Of a DNA stretch of 64,000 bases, positions 24,397-33,681 are shown one piece after another. The notes under the pieces are model-generated. The model was not told the origin of the DNA. It ran no database searches and saw only the letters and a list, made by a program, of their open reading frames with translations. Position numbers and translations under genes: made by a program. The first letter of the stretch is position 1, and the number at the start of each line of letters is the position of its first letter. The stretch lies in NCBI RefSeq assembly GCF_015163075.1, contig NZ_JADDXU010000003.1, positions 744,001 through 808,000 on the forward strand. The letters are read 5' to 3'. The DNA comes from Streptomyces justiciae. Lineage in GTDB: Bacteria > Actinomycetota > Actinomycetes > Streptomycetales > Streptomycetaceae.

Positions 24397-24434
24397 GTTG
24401 TACGGTGTATAGCGAGTGTTCTACGGTGTACAAC
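24397..24434. promoter_or_regulatory. Operator next to the MFS exporter start
   Basis: GTTGTAC (24397-24403) and GTACAAC (24428-24434) form an inverted repeat abutting the ATG. A TACGGTGTA direct repeat (24401 and 24422) lies within it. It suits a TetR-type repressor, such as the one encoded after the exporter. No ribosome site is visible, so the message may be leaderless. Confidence 0.5.
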
Positions 24435-25916
24435 ATGTCCGCTCCCGCACCCACCACCGTTGCCCAAGGCCACCCCCAGCGCTGGCTCATCCTCGGTGTC
24501 ATCTGCCTCGCCCAGCTCACCGTCGTCCTCGACAACACCGTGCTGAACGTCGCGATCCCCTCGCTCACCCGCGAACTGGGCGCGGCCACCTCGGACATCC
24601 AGTGGATGATCAACGCGTACTCGCTCGTGCAGTCCGGGCTGCTGCTCACCGCGGGCAGCGCCGCCGACCGCTACGGCCGCAAGAAGATGCTGATAGCCGG
24701 CCTGAGCCTGTTCGGGATCGGCTCGCTGGTCGCCGGACTGGCCGACAGCACGGGCCAGTTGATCGCCGCGCGGGCCGGGATGGGCGTCGGCGGCGCGCTG
24801 CTGCTGACCACCACCCTCGCCGTCGTGATGCAGATCTTCGCCCCCGAGGAGCACGCCAAGGCCATCGGCATCTGGGCCGCCGTCAACGCCCTCGGGTTCG
24901 CGTGCGGTCCGCTGCTCGGCGGGTTCATGCTGGACCACTTCTGGTGGGGCGCCATCTTCCTGATCAACCTGCCGGTCGCGGCGGTGGGGTTGGTGGCCGC
25001 GGTGACGCTGGTGCCCGAGTCGAAGAACCCACGAGGAGACCGTCCCGACCTGCTGGGCGCGCTGCTGTCGACGATCGGTATGGCGTCGCTCGTCTTCGCG
25101 ATCATCTCCGGGCCCGAGCACGGCTGGACGTCGGGGCGCGTGCTGCTGACGGCGGCCGTCGCGGTGGCCGTCCTGGGCGGGTTCGCGTACTGGGAGAGCC
25201 GGATCGAACACCCCATGCTCGACCTGCACTTCTTCAGGAACCGCCGCTTCACGGGTGCCATCGCGGGCGCGGTGCTGATCACCTTCGGCATGGGCGGCTC
25301 GCTCTTCCTGCTCACCCAGCACATGCAGTTCGTCCTCGGATACGGCCCCCTGGAAGCCGGCCTGCGCACGGCGCCGCTCGCCCTGTCGATCGTCGTCCTC
25401 AACTTCTCGGGCCTGGCGGCGAAATGGGCGACGAAGCTGGGGAACCCGGCCGCCATCGGAGTGGGCATGGCGTCGATGGCGGCCGGACTCGCGTCCATCG
25501 CGACGGTCGCCTCCGGCGGTTACACCGGGACGCTGATCGGGCTGCTGCTCATCGGGGCGGGGGCGGCGATCGCCAACCCGGCGATGGCGCACGCCATCAT
25601 GAGCTCCATTCCGCCGGAGAAGGCGGGGATCGGGGCGGGTATCAACGGGACGGTGGCGGAGTTCGGGCAGGGGTTGGGGGTGGCGGTTCTGGGGGCTGTG
25701 TTGAGCTCGCGGTTCGCTGCGCTGATCTCTGTGGCGGGGGCTTCGTTGCCGGCGGCGTTGGCCGAGGCGGGGTCGGCTGCGGAGAGGGTGCGGATTACGG
25801 AGGCGTTCTCTTCTGGGCTGGAGAGCAGTTTGCTGGTGGGGGCGGTTGCGGTGTTGGCCGGTGGGTTGGTCGCCGCTGCGTTGTTGAGGCGGGCTGAGCG
25901 GGGAGAGGGTGCCTAG
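24435..25916 (+). CDS. DHA2-type MFS multidrug exporter
   Basis: The 493-residue protein has 14 predicted membrane helices. It carries the DHA2 motifs LDNTVLNVAIP in helix 1, RYGRKKM in loop 2-3 and the motif C-like GFACGPLLGG. It should be a proton-coupled drug or metabolite exporter. The start at 24435 was chosen because the conserved N-terminus begins there and the operator abuts it. The TetR gene follows 145 bp later in the same direction and is the probable regulator. Confidence 0.88.
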   Translation: MSAPAPTTVAQGHPQRWLILGVICLAQLTVVLDNTVLNVAIPSLTRELGAATSDIQWMINAYSLVQSGLLLTAGSAADRYGRKKMLIAGLSLFGIGSLVAGLADSTGQLIAARAGMGVGGALLLTTTLAVVMQIFAPEEHAKAIGIWAAVNALGFACGPLLGGFMLDHFWWGAIFLINLPVAAVGLVAAVTLVPESKNPRGDRPDLLGALLSTIGMASLVFAIISGPEHGWTSGRVLLTAAVAVAVLGGFAYWESRIEHPMLDLHFFRNRRFTGAIAGAVLITFGMGGSLFLLTQHMQFVLGYGPLEAGLRTAPLALSIVVLNFSGLAAKWATKLGNPAAIGVGMASMAAGLASIATVASGGYTGTLIGLLLIGAGAAIANPAMAHAIMSSIPPEKAGIGAGINGTVAEFGQGLGVAVLGAVLSSRFAALISVAGASLPAALAEAGSAAERVRITEAFSSGLESSLLVGAVAVLAGGLVAAALLRRAERGEGA

Positions 25917-25949
25917 TAGCCCGGGGGGTTCGGTGATTGCGCGCATGCA

Positions 25950-26032
25950 GGTCCGTTGTGGCTGGTCGCGCCCACGCGGCGGAGCCGCAAATTGATACAG
26001 CCCCGCGCCCCTGGAGGGGCGCTTAAGCTGAT
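25950..26032. repeat. Dispersed Streptomyces intergenic repeat, copy 1
   Basis: GTGGCTGGTCGCGC ... CCCCGCGCCCCT with a GCGGCGGAGCCGC palindrome matches the family that recurs at 31436-31470 (reversed) and 37971-38009. It ends in a CGCCCCTGGAGGGGCG hairpin and probably acts as an mRNA 3' end. Confidence 0.55.
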
Positions 26033-26061
26033 CGGCGTTTGTGAAGCTAGGAAGGTGCGCC

Positions 26062-26826
26062 ATGGTGGAGGCGGGGCAGCGGGCGGCGCGTACCAGTGTC
26101 TGGCTCGAAGGCAAGGCACGGCGTAGTGCCCGGGGCGGCGGGCAGCCCTCCGGGCTCGACCGCGACCGCATCACCTCGGCCACCGTCCGGCTCCTCGACA
26201 GGGAAGGGCTGGCCAAGTTCTCCATGCGGCGGCTCGCCGGCGAGTTGAACGTCACCGCGATGTCCGTCTACTGGTACGTCGACACCAAGGACGACCTCCT
26301 CGAACTCGCCCTCGACGCCATCTACGGCGAACTGGACCTCCCCGACCCGGAGGCGGACGGCGAGGACTGGCGGGACCAACTCCGGGCGCTGGCCCGGGGC
26401 TACCGTTCCCTGCTGGTCCGGCACCCCTGGATCTCGCCGCTGGTCGGCACCTTCCTCAACATCGGCCCGAACAGCCTGGCCTTCTCCCGGGTCATCCACG
26501 GCGTGATCCGCCGTACCGGCCTGCCCGCCTACGGGTTGGCGGCGGCCATCTCCTCGGTCTTCCAGTTCGTGTACGGCTTCGGCACGATCGAGGGCCAGTT
26601 CAACGCCCGTTCCGCCCAGGTCGGCATGACCCCCGACGAGTACTTCCGCGACGCGATGAGCGCGGTGACCCAGGCCCCGCAGACCGCCGACCTCGTCAAG
26701 GAGGCCGAGGACATCATGGCGGCGCGGGGCGGCGACACGGTCGAGGAGATGTGGGAGCGGGACTTCGACTTCGCCCTGGACCTGCTGATCGCGGGGATCG
26801 AGGCGATGGTCAGGCGTCCGGCGTGA
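26062..26826 (+). CDS. TetR-family repressor
   Basis: The 254-residue regulator has the HTH at about 35-82 (ITSATVRLLDREGLAKFSMRRLAGELNVTAMSVYWYVDTKDDLLEL). A C-terminal ligand-binding helical domain of the tetracycline-repressor type follows. AGGAAGG precedes the ATG. It lies downstream of the MFS exporter in the same orientation and probably represses it through the site at 24397-24434. It overlaps the convergent oxidoreductase gene by 17 bp. Confidence 0.87.
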   Translation: MVEAGQRAARTSVWLEGKARRSARGGGQPSGLDRDRITSATVRLLDREGLAKFSMRRLAGELNVTAMSVYWYVDTKDDLLELALDAIYGELDLPDPEADGEDWRDQLRALARGYRSLLVRHPWISPLVGTFLNIGPNSLAFSRVIHGVIRRTGLPAYGLAAAISSVFQFVYGFGTIEGQFNARSAQVGMTPDEYFRDAMSAVTQAPQTADLVKEAEDIMAARGGDTVEEMWERDFDFALDLLIAGIEAMVRRPA

Positions 26827-27283
26827 CGAGACGGGCCGGGAAACCACCCGTGGCGACCGGCCCCCACTTCTCCGGCGTGATCCTGATGATCGACTTGCCC
26901 TGCTTCACCATCGCCGCCCGGTACTCGTCCCAGTCCGGGTGCTCCCCGGAGATGTTCCGGAAGTACTCCACGAGCGGCTCGACGGAGTCGGGGGAGTCGA
27001 TGACCTCGGCGGTGCCGTCGATCTGGACCCACGGCCCGTTCCAGTCGTCGCTCAGCACGACGACGCTGACCCGCTCGTCCCGCTTGGCGTTCCGCGTCTT
27101 GGCCCGCTCCGGGTAGGTCGAGACGACGATCCGCCCGGAGTCGTCGACCCCGCACGTCAGCGGAGACGCCTGCGGGCTGCCGTCCGCCCGGCGGGTCAGC
27201 AGCAGGGCCTTGTGCCGGGGCCGTACGAACTCCAGCAACTCGTCGAGGGAAACACGGGTGTTGGTAGCGATGCTCGGTGCCAT
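26810..27283 (-). CDS. PPOX-class F420-dependent oxidoreductase
   Basis: The 157-residue protein has the split-barrel FMN/F420-binding fold: an N-terminal strand set ALLLTRRADGSPQASPL, YPERAKTRNAKRDERVSVVV, and a conserved WVQIDGTAEVI strand. Such enzymes reduce substrates with coenzyme F420 and act in the cytoplasm as dimers. The substrate cannot be predicted. The gene stands alone between convergent tetR and the YceI operon. Confidence 0.8.
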   Translation of the reverse strand: MAPSIATNTRVSLDELLEFVRPRHKALLLTRRADGSPQASPLTCGVDDSGRIVVSTYPERAKTRNAKRDERVSVVVLSDDWNGPWVQIDGTAEVIDSPDSVEPLVEYFRNISGEHPDWDEYRAAMVKQGKSIIRITPEKWGPVATGGFPARLVTPDA

Positions 27284-27313
27284 GGCCCCAGCCTAGGCCT
27301 GCCGTGTCTCCGT

Positions 27314-28138
27314 CTAGGCCTGCGGAGGCAGCGATTCCCCTTGTACCGCCTGAATGTCGAGCTCCACCTTGAGCGTCGTACCGATCGCCGCGATCCCCGC
27401 CTGCACGACCTGGTTGTAGTTCATCGCGAAGTCGTCCCGCCGCAGTTCGGTCGTCGCCCGGAACGCCGCCCGGGTCCCGCCCCACGGGTCGGCGCCGGTG
27501 CCGAGGTAGGCGAGGTCCAGGTCGACGGGGCGTACGACACCGTGCATGCCCAGCTCGCCGTGGACCGTCCAGCGGTCGGCGCCCGCGAGCGAGATGCCCG
27601 TCGACCGGTAGGTGATCTCGGGGTGCACCTCGACGTCCAGGAAGTCGGCGGACTTCAGATGCCCGTCCCGCATCGCGTTCCCCGTGTCGATGGACGCGGC
27701 CCGGATCACCGCCTCCACCCGGGACTTGGTGACGTCGTCCGGCGCGATCTCGATCGTGCCGGAGAAGTCCGTGAAGCGGCCGTGCACGCTGGAGATGCCC
27801 AGGTGCTGGGCCACCGCGCCGACGCTGGAGTGCACCGGGTCGATGGTCCACGGCCCCGGCGGCGGGAGTTCGGTGCCGCCCTGCCGGGCCAGGGTGACCG
27901 TGCCGACCTCGGCTCGGCCGCTCGCCGTGACGATCGCGCTCGACGCGGCGGGCGCGTAGCCGACGGCGGTGACGATGACGGTGTACGCGCCGGGCGCCAG
28001 CGGCTCGGGATCGCGTACCGCGCCCTCCTCGTCGGCCTCGACGCGCAGCACCTGCGTGCCGGTCATGTCGGTCACCGTGACGACCGCGTGCGACACGGCC
28101 CATCCGTCCCGGGTACGGATCCTCGCGGTCAGTCCCAT
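27314..28138 (-). CDS. YceI protein with N-terminal carboxypeptidase-regulatory-like domain
   Basis: The 274-residue protein joins an N-terminal 80-residue beta-sandwich (ARIRTRDGWAVSHAVVTVTD...LAPGAYTVIVTAVGY) to a complete YceI lipocalin-like domain (WTIDPVHSSVGAVAQHLGISSVHGRF...). YceI domains bind polyisoprenoids or amphiphiles in a barrel. There is no signal peptide, unlike many YceI proteins. The N-terminal domain resembles the repeats of the transporter encoded just upstream. AGGAGAG supports the start. It is the last gene of the marR-MFS-yceI operon. Confidence 0.82.
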   Translation of the reverse strand: MGLTARIRTRDGWAVSHAVVTVTDMTGTQVLRVEADEEGAVRDPEPLAPGAYTVIVTAVGYAPAASSAIVTASGRAEVGTVTLARQGGTELPPPGPWTIDPVHSSVGAVAQHLGISSVHGRFTDFSGTIEIAPDDVTKSRVEAVIRAASIDTGNAMRDGHLKSADFLDVEVHPEITYRSTGISLAGADRWTVHGELGMHGVVRPVDLDLAYLGTGADPWGGTRAAFRATTELRRDDFAMNYNQVVQAGIAAIGTTLKVELDIQAVQGESLPPQA

Positions 28139-28221
28139 CTCAGCTCTCTCCTCACACAGGTCCGGCCCGCGGAACGCGCCTCCGCTCGAAACGCGCTCCA
28201 CGGGCCGGGGTATTCAGTGAC

Positions 28222-30762
28222 TCACTCGCCGGGGTGCGCGAGCTCTATGTCATGGCCGTCGGTCCCCCGACCGGCCACCGTCAGGGCCGTCGCGACCGGC
28301 GGGTAGCCCGTCGCGATGACCGTGTACTCGCCGCCGTCCAGGTCGGTGAAGGCGTACGCCCCGTCCGACCCGGTGGTGGCGGTGCCGACCACGTTGCCCG
28401 CCGCGTCCACGAGGGTCACCCGTGCGTCGGCCAGCGGACCGTGCGGCGCTCGTACGACGCCCTGGACCTGGGCGCCGGAGTCCAGTTCCACCTCGATACG
28501 GGTGACACCCGTGCCGCCGACCTCAACCGGCAGCGCGCGCGGCCGGTACCCGGCGGCGTTCACCGCGACGGTCACGGCGCCCGGCACCAGCTCGGCGAAC
28601 CCGAACTCGCCCTGCTCACCGGTGGTCCCGGTGGCCAGCAGATCTCCGCGCACGTCGGTCACGATGACCATGGCGTCCTTCACCGGCAGCGCGCCGTCCG
28701 AGGCCCGGACGACCCCGCTCAGCCCGCTCGTGCCGCTGAGCAGGATGTCGTACGCCACCGGCTCGCCGTTGACCACGACGGTGGACGCCTGCGGCTGGAA
28801 GCCGTCCGCGGAGGCGATCAGGACGTACGACCCGACGCTCGGCGCCTCCACGCCGTACGAACCGTCCGCCTGCGTCACCGACCGGCCCAGCTGCCGTCCC
28901 GCGAGCGAGATCAGCGTGACCGCGGCCTGCGGGACGGGCGCGCTCTCGGCGCCGCGGACGTGACCGCGGACCGGGATTCCGCCGCCGGAGCCGGCGGCCG
29001 GGGCCTCGACGGTCGCGACGGCGGTCGCCACGGCGGCGAGCTTCTGCGTGCCGTCGGGGACCGGCTCGGCGGTGGCCCAGCTGGGCACCCGCTCCTCGGC
29101 GACCGGCGCGGGAACCTCCGCCGCGACCTCCGCCGGAGCCTCAGCCGAAGCTCCTTCGGACTCGGACGCCGCCTGCGCCATCGCGCCCTTGGTCCGCAGC
29201 GGAACCTCCTTGATGAACAGCGTGATCAGGAAGGCGATCGCGGCCAGGCCGGCGGCGATCAGGAACACGTCCGCGATGCCGTGGCCGTACGCGCTCTCCA
29301 TGACCGTGCGCAGCGGCGCCGGCAGCTTGTCCATGTCCGGGATCTCGCTGGAGCCGCTCGAACCGGAGCCGAGGGAGGCGTACTTGGGGCCGAGGTCGGT
29401 CAGGCCGTCCTTGACGTAGTCGGTGATCTTGTTGGCCATCACGGCACCGAGCACCGAGACGCCCATCGCACCGCCGAGGGACCGGAAGAAGGTGACCGTG
29501 GAGGACGCCGAACCGAGGTCCTTGGGCTCGACCTGGTTCTGCGTGCACAGCACCAGGTTCTGCATCATCATGCCGATGCCGAGACCCAGCAGGGCCATGA
29601 AGATCGCGGTCTTCCAGTAGTCCGTGTCGTAGCGGATGGTGCCCAGCAGACCGAGGCCCGCCGTGATGAGCACGCCACCGCTGACCAGCCAGGCCTTCCA
29701 GCGTCCGGTACGGGTGATGAACTGCCCGGAGACGGTGGAGGAGACGAACAGACCGCCGATCATCGGGATGGTCAGCACGCCGGACATGGTCGGGGACTCG
29801 TCGCGGGCCAGCTGGAAGTACTGGGCGAAGAAGACCGTGCCGGAGAACATCGCCGTACCGACGAACATCGAGGCGATGGACGAGAGGGTGATGGTCCGGT
29901 TCCTGAACAGCCGCAGCGGGATGAGGGGTTCGGACGCCTTCGACTCGACGAGCACGAAGATCAGGGCGAGGGCGATCGAACCGCCGACCATGGCGTAGGT
30001 CTGCCAGGAGATCCAGTCGTACTTGTCACCGGCGAAGGTGACCCAGATCAGCAGCAGCGACACGGCCGCCGCGACGAAGAACGCGCCGGCCCAGTCGACC
30101 TTCACGTCCCGCTTCACGACCGGCAGGTGCAGGGTCTTCTGCAGCACGATCAGCGCGATCACGGCGAAGGGCACACCGACGTAGAAGCACCAGCGCCAGC
30201 CCAGCCACGAGGTGTCGGTGATGACACCGCCGAGCAGCGGGCCGCCGACGGTGGCGACGGCGAAGGTCGCGCCGAGGTAGCCGGAGTAACGGCCGCGCTC
30301 GCGCGGGGAGATCATCGCCGCCATCACGATCTGCGCGAGGGCGGAGAGGCCGCCGACGCCGATGCCCTGGACCACGCGGAAGGTGATCAGCATGCCGGCG
30401 TTCTGGGAGAGGCCGGCGGCGGCCGACCCCAGCACGTAGATGACGAGCGCTATCTGGACGAGCGCCTTCTTGCTGTAGAGGTCGGCGAGCTTGCCCCACA
30501 GGGGGGTGGAGGCCGTCATGGACAGCAGGGCGGCGGTGACGACCCAGGTGTAGGCGGACTGGCCGCCGCCGAGGTCACCGATGATCTCCGGGAGGGCGTT
30601 CGAGACGATCGTGGACGACAGGATCGCCACGAACATCCCGAGCAGCAGCCCGGAGAGCGCCTCCATGATCTGCCGGTGGCTCATGGGGGCATGCTCGGCG
30701 TGCGCGGTGCCTCCCCCGTGCTTGGCGTGGGCCCGCACACCGGCTGGTGTGGTCGTTGCCAT
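28222..30762 (-). CDS. DHA2 MFS exporter fused to three carboxypeptidase-regulatory-like domains
   Basis: The 846-residue protein has a 14-helix DHA2 transporter (about 30-525). An acidic Ala/Pro/Glu linker (about 530-597) follows, then three homologous beta domains at about 598-680, 681-764 and 765-846, each ending in a GxYxV-Ax-GY-type strand. The family is normally about 500 residues, so the tail is a true extension. Topology places the tail in the cytoplasm if 14 helices are present. The MarR gene is 13 nt upstream and YceI follows, giving one operon. Confidence 0.88.
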   Translation of the reverse strand: MATTTPAGVRAHAKHGGGTAHAEHAPMSHRQIMEALSGLLLGMFVAILSSTIVSNALPEIIGDLGGGQSAYTWVVTAALLSMTASTPLWGKLADLYSKKALVQIALVIYVLGSAAAGLSQNAGMLITFRVVQGIGVGGLSALAQIVMAAMISPRERGRYSGYLGATFAVATVGGPLLGGVITDTSWLGWRWCFYVGVPFAVIALIVLQKTLHLPVVKRDVKVDWAGAFFVAAAVSLLLIWVTFAGDKYDWISWQTYAMVGGSIALALIFVLVESKASEPLIPLRLFRNRTITLSSIASMFVGTAMFSGTVFFAQYFQLARDESPTMSGVLTIPMIGGLFVSSTVSGQFITRTGRWKAWLVSGGVLITAGLGLLGTIRYDTDYWKTAIFMALLGLGIGMMMQNLVLCTQNQVEPKDLGSASSTVTFFRSLGGAMGVSVLGAVMANKITDYVKDGLTDLGPKYASLGSGSSGSSEIPDMDKLPAPLRTVMESAYGHGIADVFLIAAGLAAIAFLITLFIKEVPLRTKGAMAQAASESEGASAEAPAEVAAEVPAPVAEERVPSWATAEPVPDGTQKLAAVATAVATVEAPAAGSGGGIPVRGHVRGAESAPVPQAAVTLISLAGRQLGRSVTQADGSYGVEAPSVGSYVLIASADGFQPQASTVVVNGEPVAYDILLSGTSGLSGVVRASDGALPVKDAMVIVTDVRGDLLATGTTGEQGEFGFAELVPGAVTVAVNAAGYRPRALPVEVGGTGVTRIEVELDSGAQVQGVVRAPHGPLADARVTLVDAAGNVVGTATTGSDGAYAFTDLDGGEYTVIATGYPPVATALTVAGRGTDGHDIELAHPGE

Positions 30763-30775
30763 GGGTTTCCTTCTC

Positions 30776-31279
30776 TTAAGTGTTCGCGGGTGTACGGGTG
30801 GTCTCTTCGGATGCGCTGTGAGATGCGCCTTCGAATACGTGAGGGGCGCCGCGGCAGTCGTCGAAGCTCGCCCGGAGCCGGGCCATGAGCCCGCTCAACT
30901 GGGCCACCTCGTCGTCGCTCCAGTCGCTGAGCCGCTCGGCGAGCATCCGGCAGGTCCGCTCCGACAGCTCGTCGAGCTGGGCCAGACCCGCCGGGGTGAG
31001 GTGCAGGATGCGGCCGCGCTTGTCCGCCGGGTCGGGGGAGCGCCGTATCCAGCCGCGCTCGGCGAGGTGCGCCGCATGGCGGCTGGTCACCGACATGTCC
31101 ACGGCGAGCAGCTCCGCGAGCTTGCTCATGCGCATGTCCCCGTGGCGGGCGAGCAGCGTCAGCACGGCGGCGGAACCGCTCGGGCAGTCGGACGGCAGGA
31201 TCCGCCCCATCTCCCGCTTCACGGCGCCGAAGGCACTGAACTGGCGCATCAGCTCCTCGTACTGCGGCTGCCCGGCCAT
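30776..31279 (-). CDS. MarR-family repressor of the exporter operon
   Basis: The 167-residue regulator has a winged helix with the DKR wing (LAELLAVDMSVTSRHAAHLAERGWIRRSPDPADKRGR). A strong GGGAGGTGG ribosome site sits before the ATG. It is first in the operon, 13 nt before the exporter gene. Two GTTGC/TTGC-type half-site pairs lie just upstream. De-repression by an exported compound is the expected logic. Confidence 0.87.
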   Translation of the reverse strand: MAGQPQYEELMRQFSAFGAVKREMGRILPSDCPSGSAAVLTLLARHGDMRMSKLAELLAVDMSVTSRHAAHLAERGWIRRSPDPADKRGRILHLTPAGLAQLDELSERTCRMLAERLSDWSDDEVAQLSGLMARLRASFDDCRGAPHVFEGASHSASEETTRTPANT

Positions 31280-31295
31280 TCCACCTCCCGTATTC

Positions 31296-31310
31296 GTTGC
31301 TTGGGGCAAC
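31296..31310. promoter_or_regulatory. MarR operator GTTGC-N5-GCAAC
   Basis: A perfect 5-bp-arm inverted repeat lies 17 bp upstream of the marR ATG. A second TTGC-N5-GGCAA-type pair lies about 20 bp further out (31325-31340), in an unusually AT-rich stretch that should contain the promoter. Confidence 0.6.
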
Positions 31311-31435
31311 CATAGGAGCGGTTGGTTGCTACAGGCAAATAAAACGGGATGGGTGCGGCATAAAAACTTGGCAAAGGCAAGTATTGCGACAGTAAACACG
31401 CAGGTAGCGGCTGGAGAGACGGGACCATGCGCACG

Positions 31436-31470
31436 TAAGGGGCGCGGCGAACTGCGCGACCAGCCACGAC
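31436..31470. repeat. Dispersed intergenic repeat, copy 2 (reverse orientation)
   Basis: AAGGGGCGCGGCGAACTGCG ... GACCAGCCAC is the reverse complement of the core seen at 25950-26032 and 37971-38009. Confidence 0.55.
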
Positions 31471-31507
31471 CGAGCCGCACCCGGAAACGAACCGGCGAGC
31501 CCCGCAC

Positions 31508-31536
31508 TTGGGCCGCCCCGCCTCATTCGCTAGTCT
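31508..31536 (+). promoter_or_regulatory. Leaderless promoter of the 67-residue membrane protein gene
   Basis: TTGGGC (31508-31513), a 17-bp spacer and TAGTCT (31531-31536) end 8 bp before the ATG. No ribosome site is present. Transcription should begin at or next to the start codon. Confidence 0.55.
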
Positions 31537-31544
31537 CTCGCCCC

Positions 31545-31748
31545 ATGGCTAACCCCCAGGACCCCCAGGGCAACTACGACCCCGCCGGCAGCACCCAGAT
31601 GTTCCGCGCGTTCGTCGACGAGGGCCCCCAGGGCCGCCAGCAGGCGGCCGCCGCCCCCACGTCCTCCGGCCCGCGCCTCGGCCTGATCGTCGGTGTCGTC
31701 GTCGCCGTGGCGATCGTCGCGGCGGTGGCCTGGCTGGCGCTCAAGTAG
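31545..31748 (+). CDS. Small single-helix membrane protein (67 aa)
   Basis: The gene encodes 67 residues: a hydrophilic Gln/Pro-rich head (1-44) and one C-terminal membrane helix (about 45-66) ending ALK, giving a tail-anchored form. Such proteins are common in Streptomyces but have no known role. It is convergent with the lipoprotein gene, with 9 bp between the stops. Confidence 0.6.
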   Translation: MANPQDPQGNYDPAGSTQMFRAFVDEGPQGRQQAAAAPTSSGPRLGLIVGVVVAVAIVAAVAWLALK

Positions 31749-31757
31749 TTCCGGACG

Positions 31758-32432
31758 TCACTTCCAGCGGACGTCGACGTCCCGCGTCTCGATGTGCATG
31801 CCGAGCGGCACGCGCCACGCCTCGACGCACACCGTCCACGTCCGCTCCTTCCGCGCGCCGCCCTCGACCGGCACCGGAAGCTCCACCTCCGACTCGACGG
31901 TCCCCCAGTCGATCCCGAGCGCCCCGATGACGTGCGTCCCGAACCGCACGGTCCCCGAACGGACCGCGGCCTCCCCGGAATTGCGGAAGACGAGCGTCAC
32001 GTCCTCGCACCACCGCCGGTCGGTGGCCGTCCGCACGGGATCGTCCCAGGTGAGGGCGGCGGGCGCGGTCGTACGACTGGAGGAAGCTGTCGGCGACGGC
32101 GAACCGGACGCCGTACGACCGGACTTGGCACCGCTCGACGGACGGGTGCTCGGCGACGGGACTTCCGGGGCCGGTGAATCATCCGGGTGGGCAGGGGAGT
32201 TGCTGACACCCGGGCTTGCCGCACCGCTGCTCTCGAGCGGCACCACCCGCACGTCCCCCGTCGGCTTCGCGGACGAGGGCGGGCCGGCCGCCGGGCCGAC
32301 GGCCGTGTAACCCTCACCCGTGCTCCCGCACGAGGTCAGTGCCACGCCCAGACAGACGACGGCCGCCGATGCGCCGATCGCGGCGCCTCGACGGCCATGC
32401 GTCCATGTCGTACTCGGTGTTGTACGGAGCAT
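31758..32432 (-). CDS. Secreted lipoprotein of unknown function
   Basis: The 224-residue protein has a signal peptide and lipobox LTSC near residue 35. A long Ser/Pro/Ala-rich spacer (36-125) leads to a C-terminal beta-rich domain of about 100 residues (WCEDVTLVFRNSGEAAVRSGTVRFGTHVIG) that resembles extracellular Ig-like folds. The function is unknown. Its gene lies between the small membrane protein gene and the sigma factor pair. Confidence 0.68.
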   Translation of the reverse strand: MLRTTPSTTWTHGRRGAAIGASAAVVCLGVALTSCGSTGEGYTAVGPAAGPPSSAKPTGDVRVVPLESSGAASPGVSNSPAHPDDSPAPEVPSPSTRPSSGAKSGRTASGSPSPTASSSRTTAPAALTWDDPVRTATDRRWCEDVTLVFRNSGEAAVRSGTVRFGTHVIGALGIDWGTVESEVELPVPVEGGARKERTWTVCVEAWRVPLGMHIETRDVDVRWK

Positions 32433-32485
32433 CGGGCCATGGTGGCTGACGCCCCGTCAATTATGAAGGGGTCGTTCCGGGACGG

Positions 32486-33379
32486 TCAGTCGGAGATGAG
32501 ACCTTCGCGCAGCTGCGCCAGGGTCCGGGTCAGCAGCCGGGAGACGTGCATCTGGGAGATGCCGACCTCCTCGCCGATCTGCGACTGGGTCATGTTGGCG
32601 AAGAAGCGCAGCATGATGATCTGCCGCTCACGGGGCGGCAGTTTGGCGAGCAGCGGCTTGAGGGACTCGCGGTACTCGACGCCCTCCAGGGCGGTGTCCT
32701 CGTAGCCGAGACGGTCCGCGAGGGAGCCCTCGCCGCCGTCGTCCTCCGGGGCCGGGGAGTCCAGCGAGGAGGCGGTGTAGGCGTTGCCGACCGCGAGGCC
32801 GTCGACGACGTCCTCCTCCGACACCCCGAGAACCGCGGCGAGTTCGGCGACGGTCGGGGAGCGGTCGAGCTTCTGCGAGAGCTCGTCGCTGGCCTTGGTG
32901 AGGGCGAGCCGCAGCTCCTGGAGGCGGCGCGGGACCCGCACCGACCACGAGGTGTCACGGAAGAACCGCTTGATCTCACCGACGACCGTCGGCATCGCGA
33001 ACGTCGGGAACTCCACGCCCCGTTCGCAGTCGAAGCGGTCGATCGCCTTGATCAGGCCGATGGTGCCGACCTGGACGATGTCCTCCATCGGCTCGTTGCG
33101 GGAGCGGAAGCGGGCGGCCGCGTACCGCACCAGCGGGAGGTTGAGCTCGATCAGGGTGTCCCGGACGTAGGCACGCTCGGGGCTGTTCTCGTCGAGTGCG
33201 GCGAGCCGCAGGAAGAGGGAGCGGGACAGGGTGCGGGTGTCGATGGCTCCGGAGACGGCCGGGGGAGCCGGGAGGGCCGGGGCCGGCGCGGCCTCGACAG
33301 CGGTTACGTCGTCGAGCGCGGGCGCAGCCTCGCTCTTCGTGAGCGTGAGCACCTTCGAGCTGCCCTGGTCTGCGGACAT
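32486..33379 (-). CDS. sigN: SigB/SigF-family sigma factor (SigN-like)
   Basis: The 297-residue protein has an Ala/Pro-rich head (1-50), then regions 2 ([45 protein letters not shown]), 3 and 4 ([37 protein letters not shown]). The start at 33379 has a GGGGGTGG site; the frame is open upstream. It lies immediately downstream of the SigF-like gene, as sigN does after sigF in S. coelicolor, hence the symbol. It probably directs stress or aerial-hypha genes. No anti-sigma gene adjoins it. Confidence 0.8.
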   Translation of the reverse strand: MSADQGSSKVLTLTKSEAAPALDDVTAVEAAPAPALPAPPAVSGAIDTRTLSRSLFLRLAALDENSPERAYVRDTLIELNLPLVRYAAARFRSRNEPMEDIVQVGTIGLIKAIDRFDCERGVEFPTFAMPTVVGEIKRFFRDTSWSVRVPRRLQELRLALTKASDELSQKLDRSPTVAELAAVLGVSEEDVVDGLAVGNAYTASSLDSPAPEDDGGEGSLADRLGYEDTALEGVEYRESLKPLLAKLPPRERQIIMLRFFANMTQSQIGEEVGISQMHVSRLLTRTLAQLREGLISD

Positions 33380-33681
33380 GCCACCCCCTCTGGGTCGCGG
33401 GACGGTCGCGGCGGGCGTTCCGTCGAGAACGTCAGCCTTCACCTGAATACCGGAGCCGAAGCCCCGGCAAACGCGCTTCCGGCAGAATGTCACATGTCGG
33501 CAACACGCTGTAGTGACATGTCGACATGCGAGACGTGAATACGCCCTGGATAAAGGGGGTCTGACGGTTTTTCGGCGCAGAACTGTCGGGATCCGCGCTG
33601 GTGAGCGATTCGCTCGCGAAGGTGATCTATCGCTTCTGCATTCGGTTGACCCTCGTCCGATTCGGGACCGGAGCTCCAGCC
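33380..33681. promoter_or_regulatory. Promoter region between sigF and sigN
   Basis: This 302-bp stretch upstream of sigN holds the octamer ACATGTCG twice (33492-33499, 33516-33523) and an inverted near-copy CGACATGC (33522-33529). It is a likely binding region for a regulator of sigN. I see no gene in it. Confidence 0.45.

Noticed and set aside
28234..30888. An 884-codon open frame on the plus strand
   Set aside because: It is the complement of the MFS-fusion gene, with no recognisable domain and no ribosome site.
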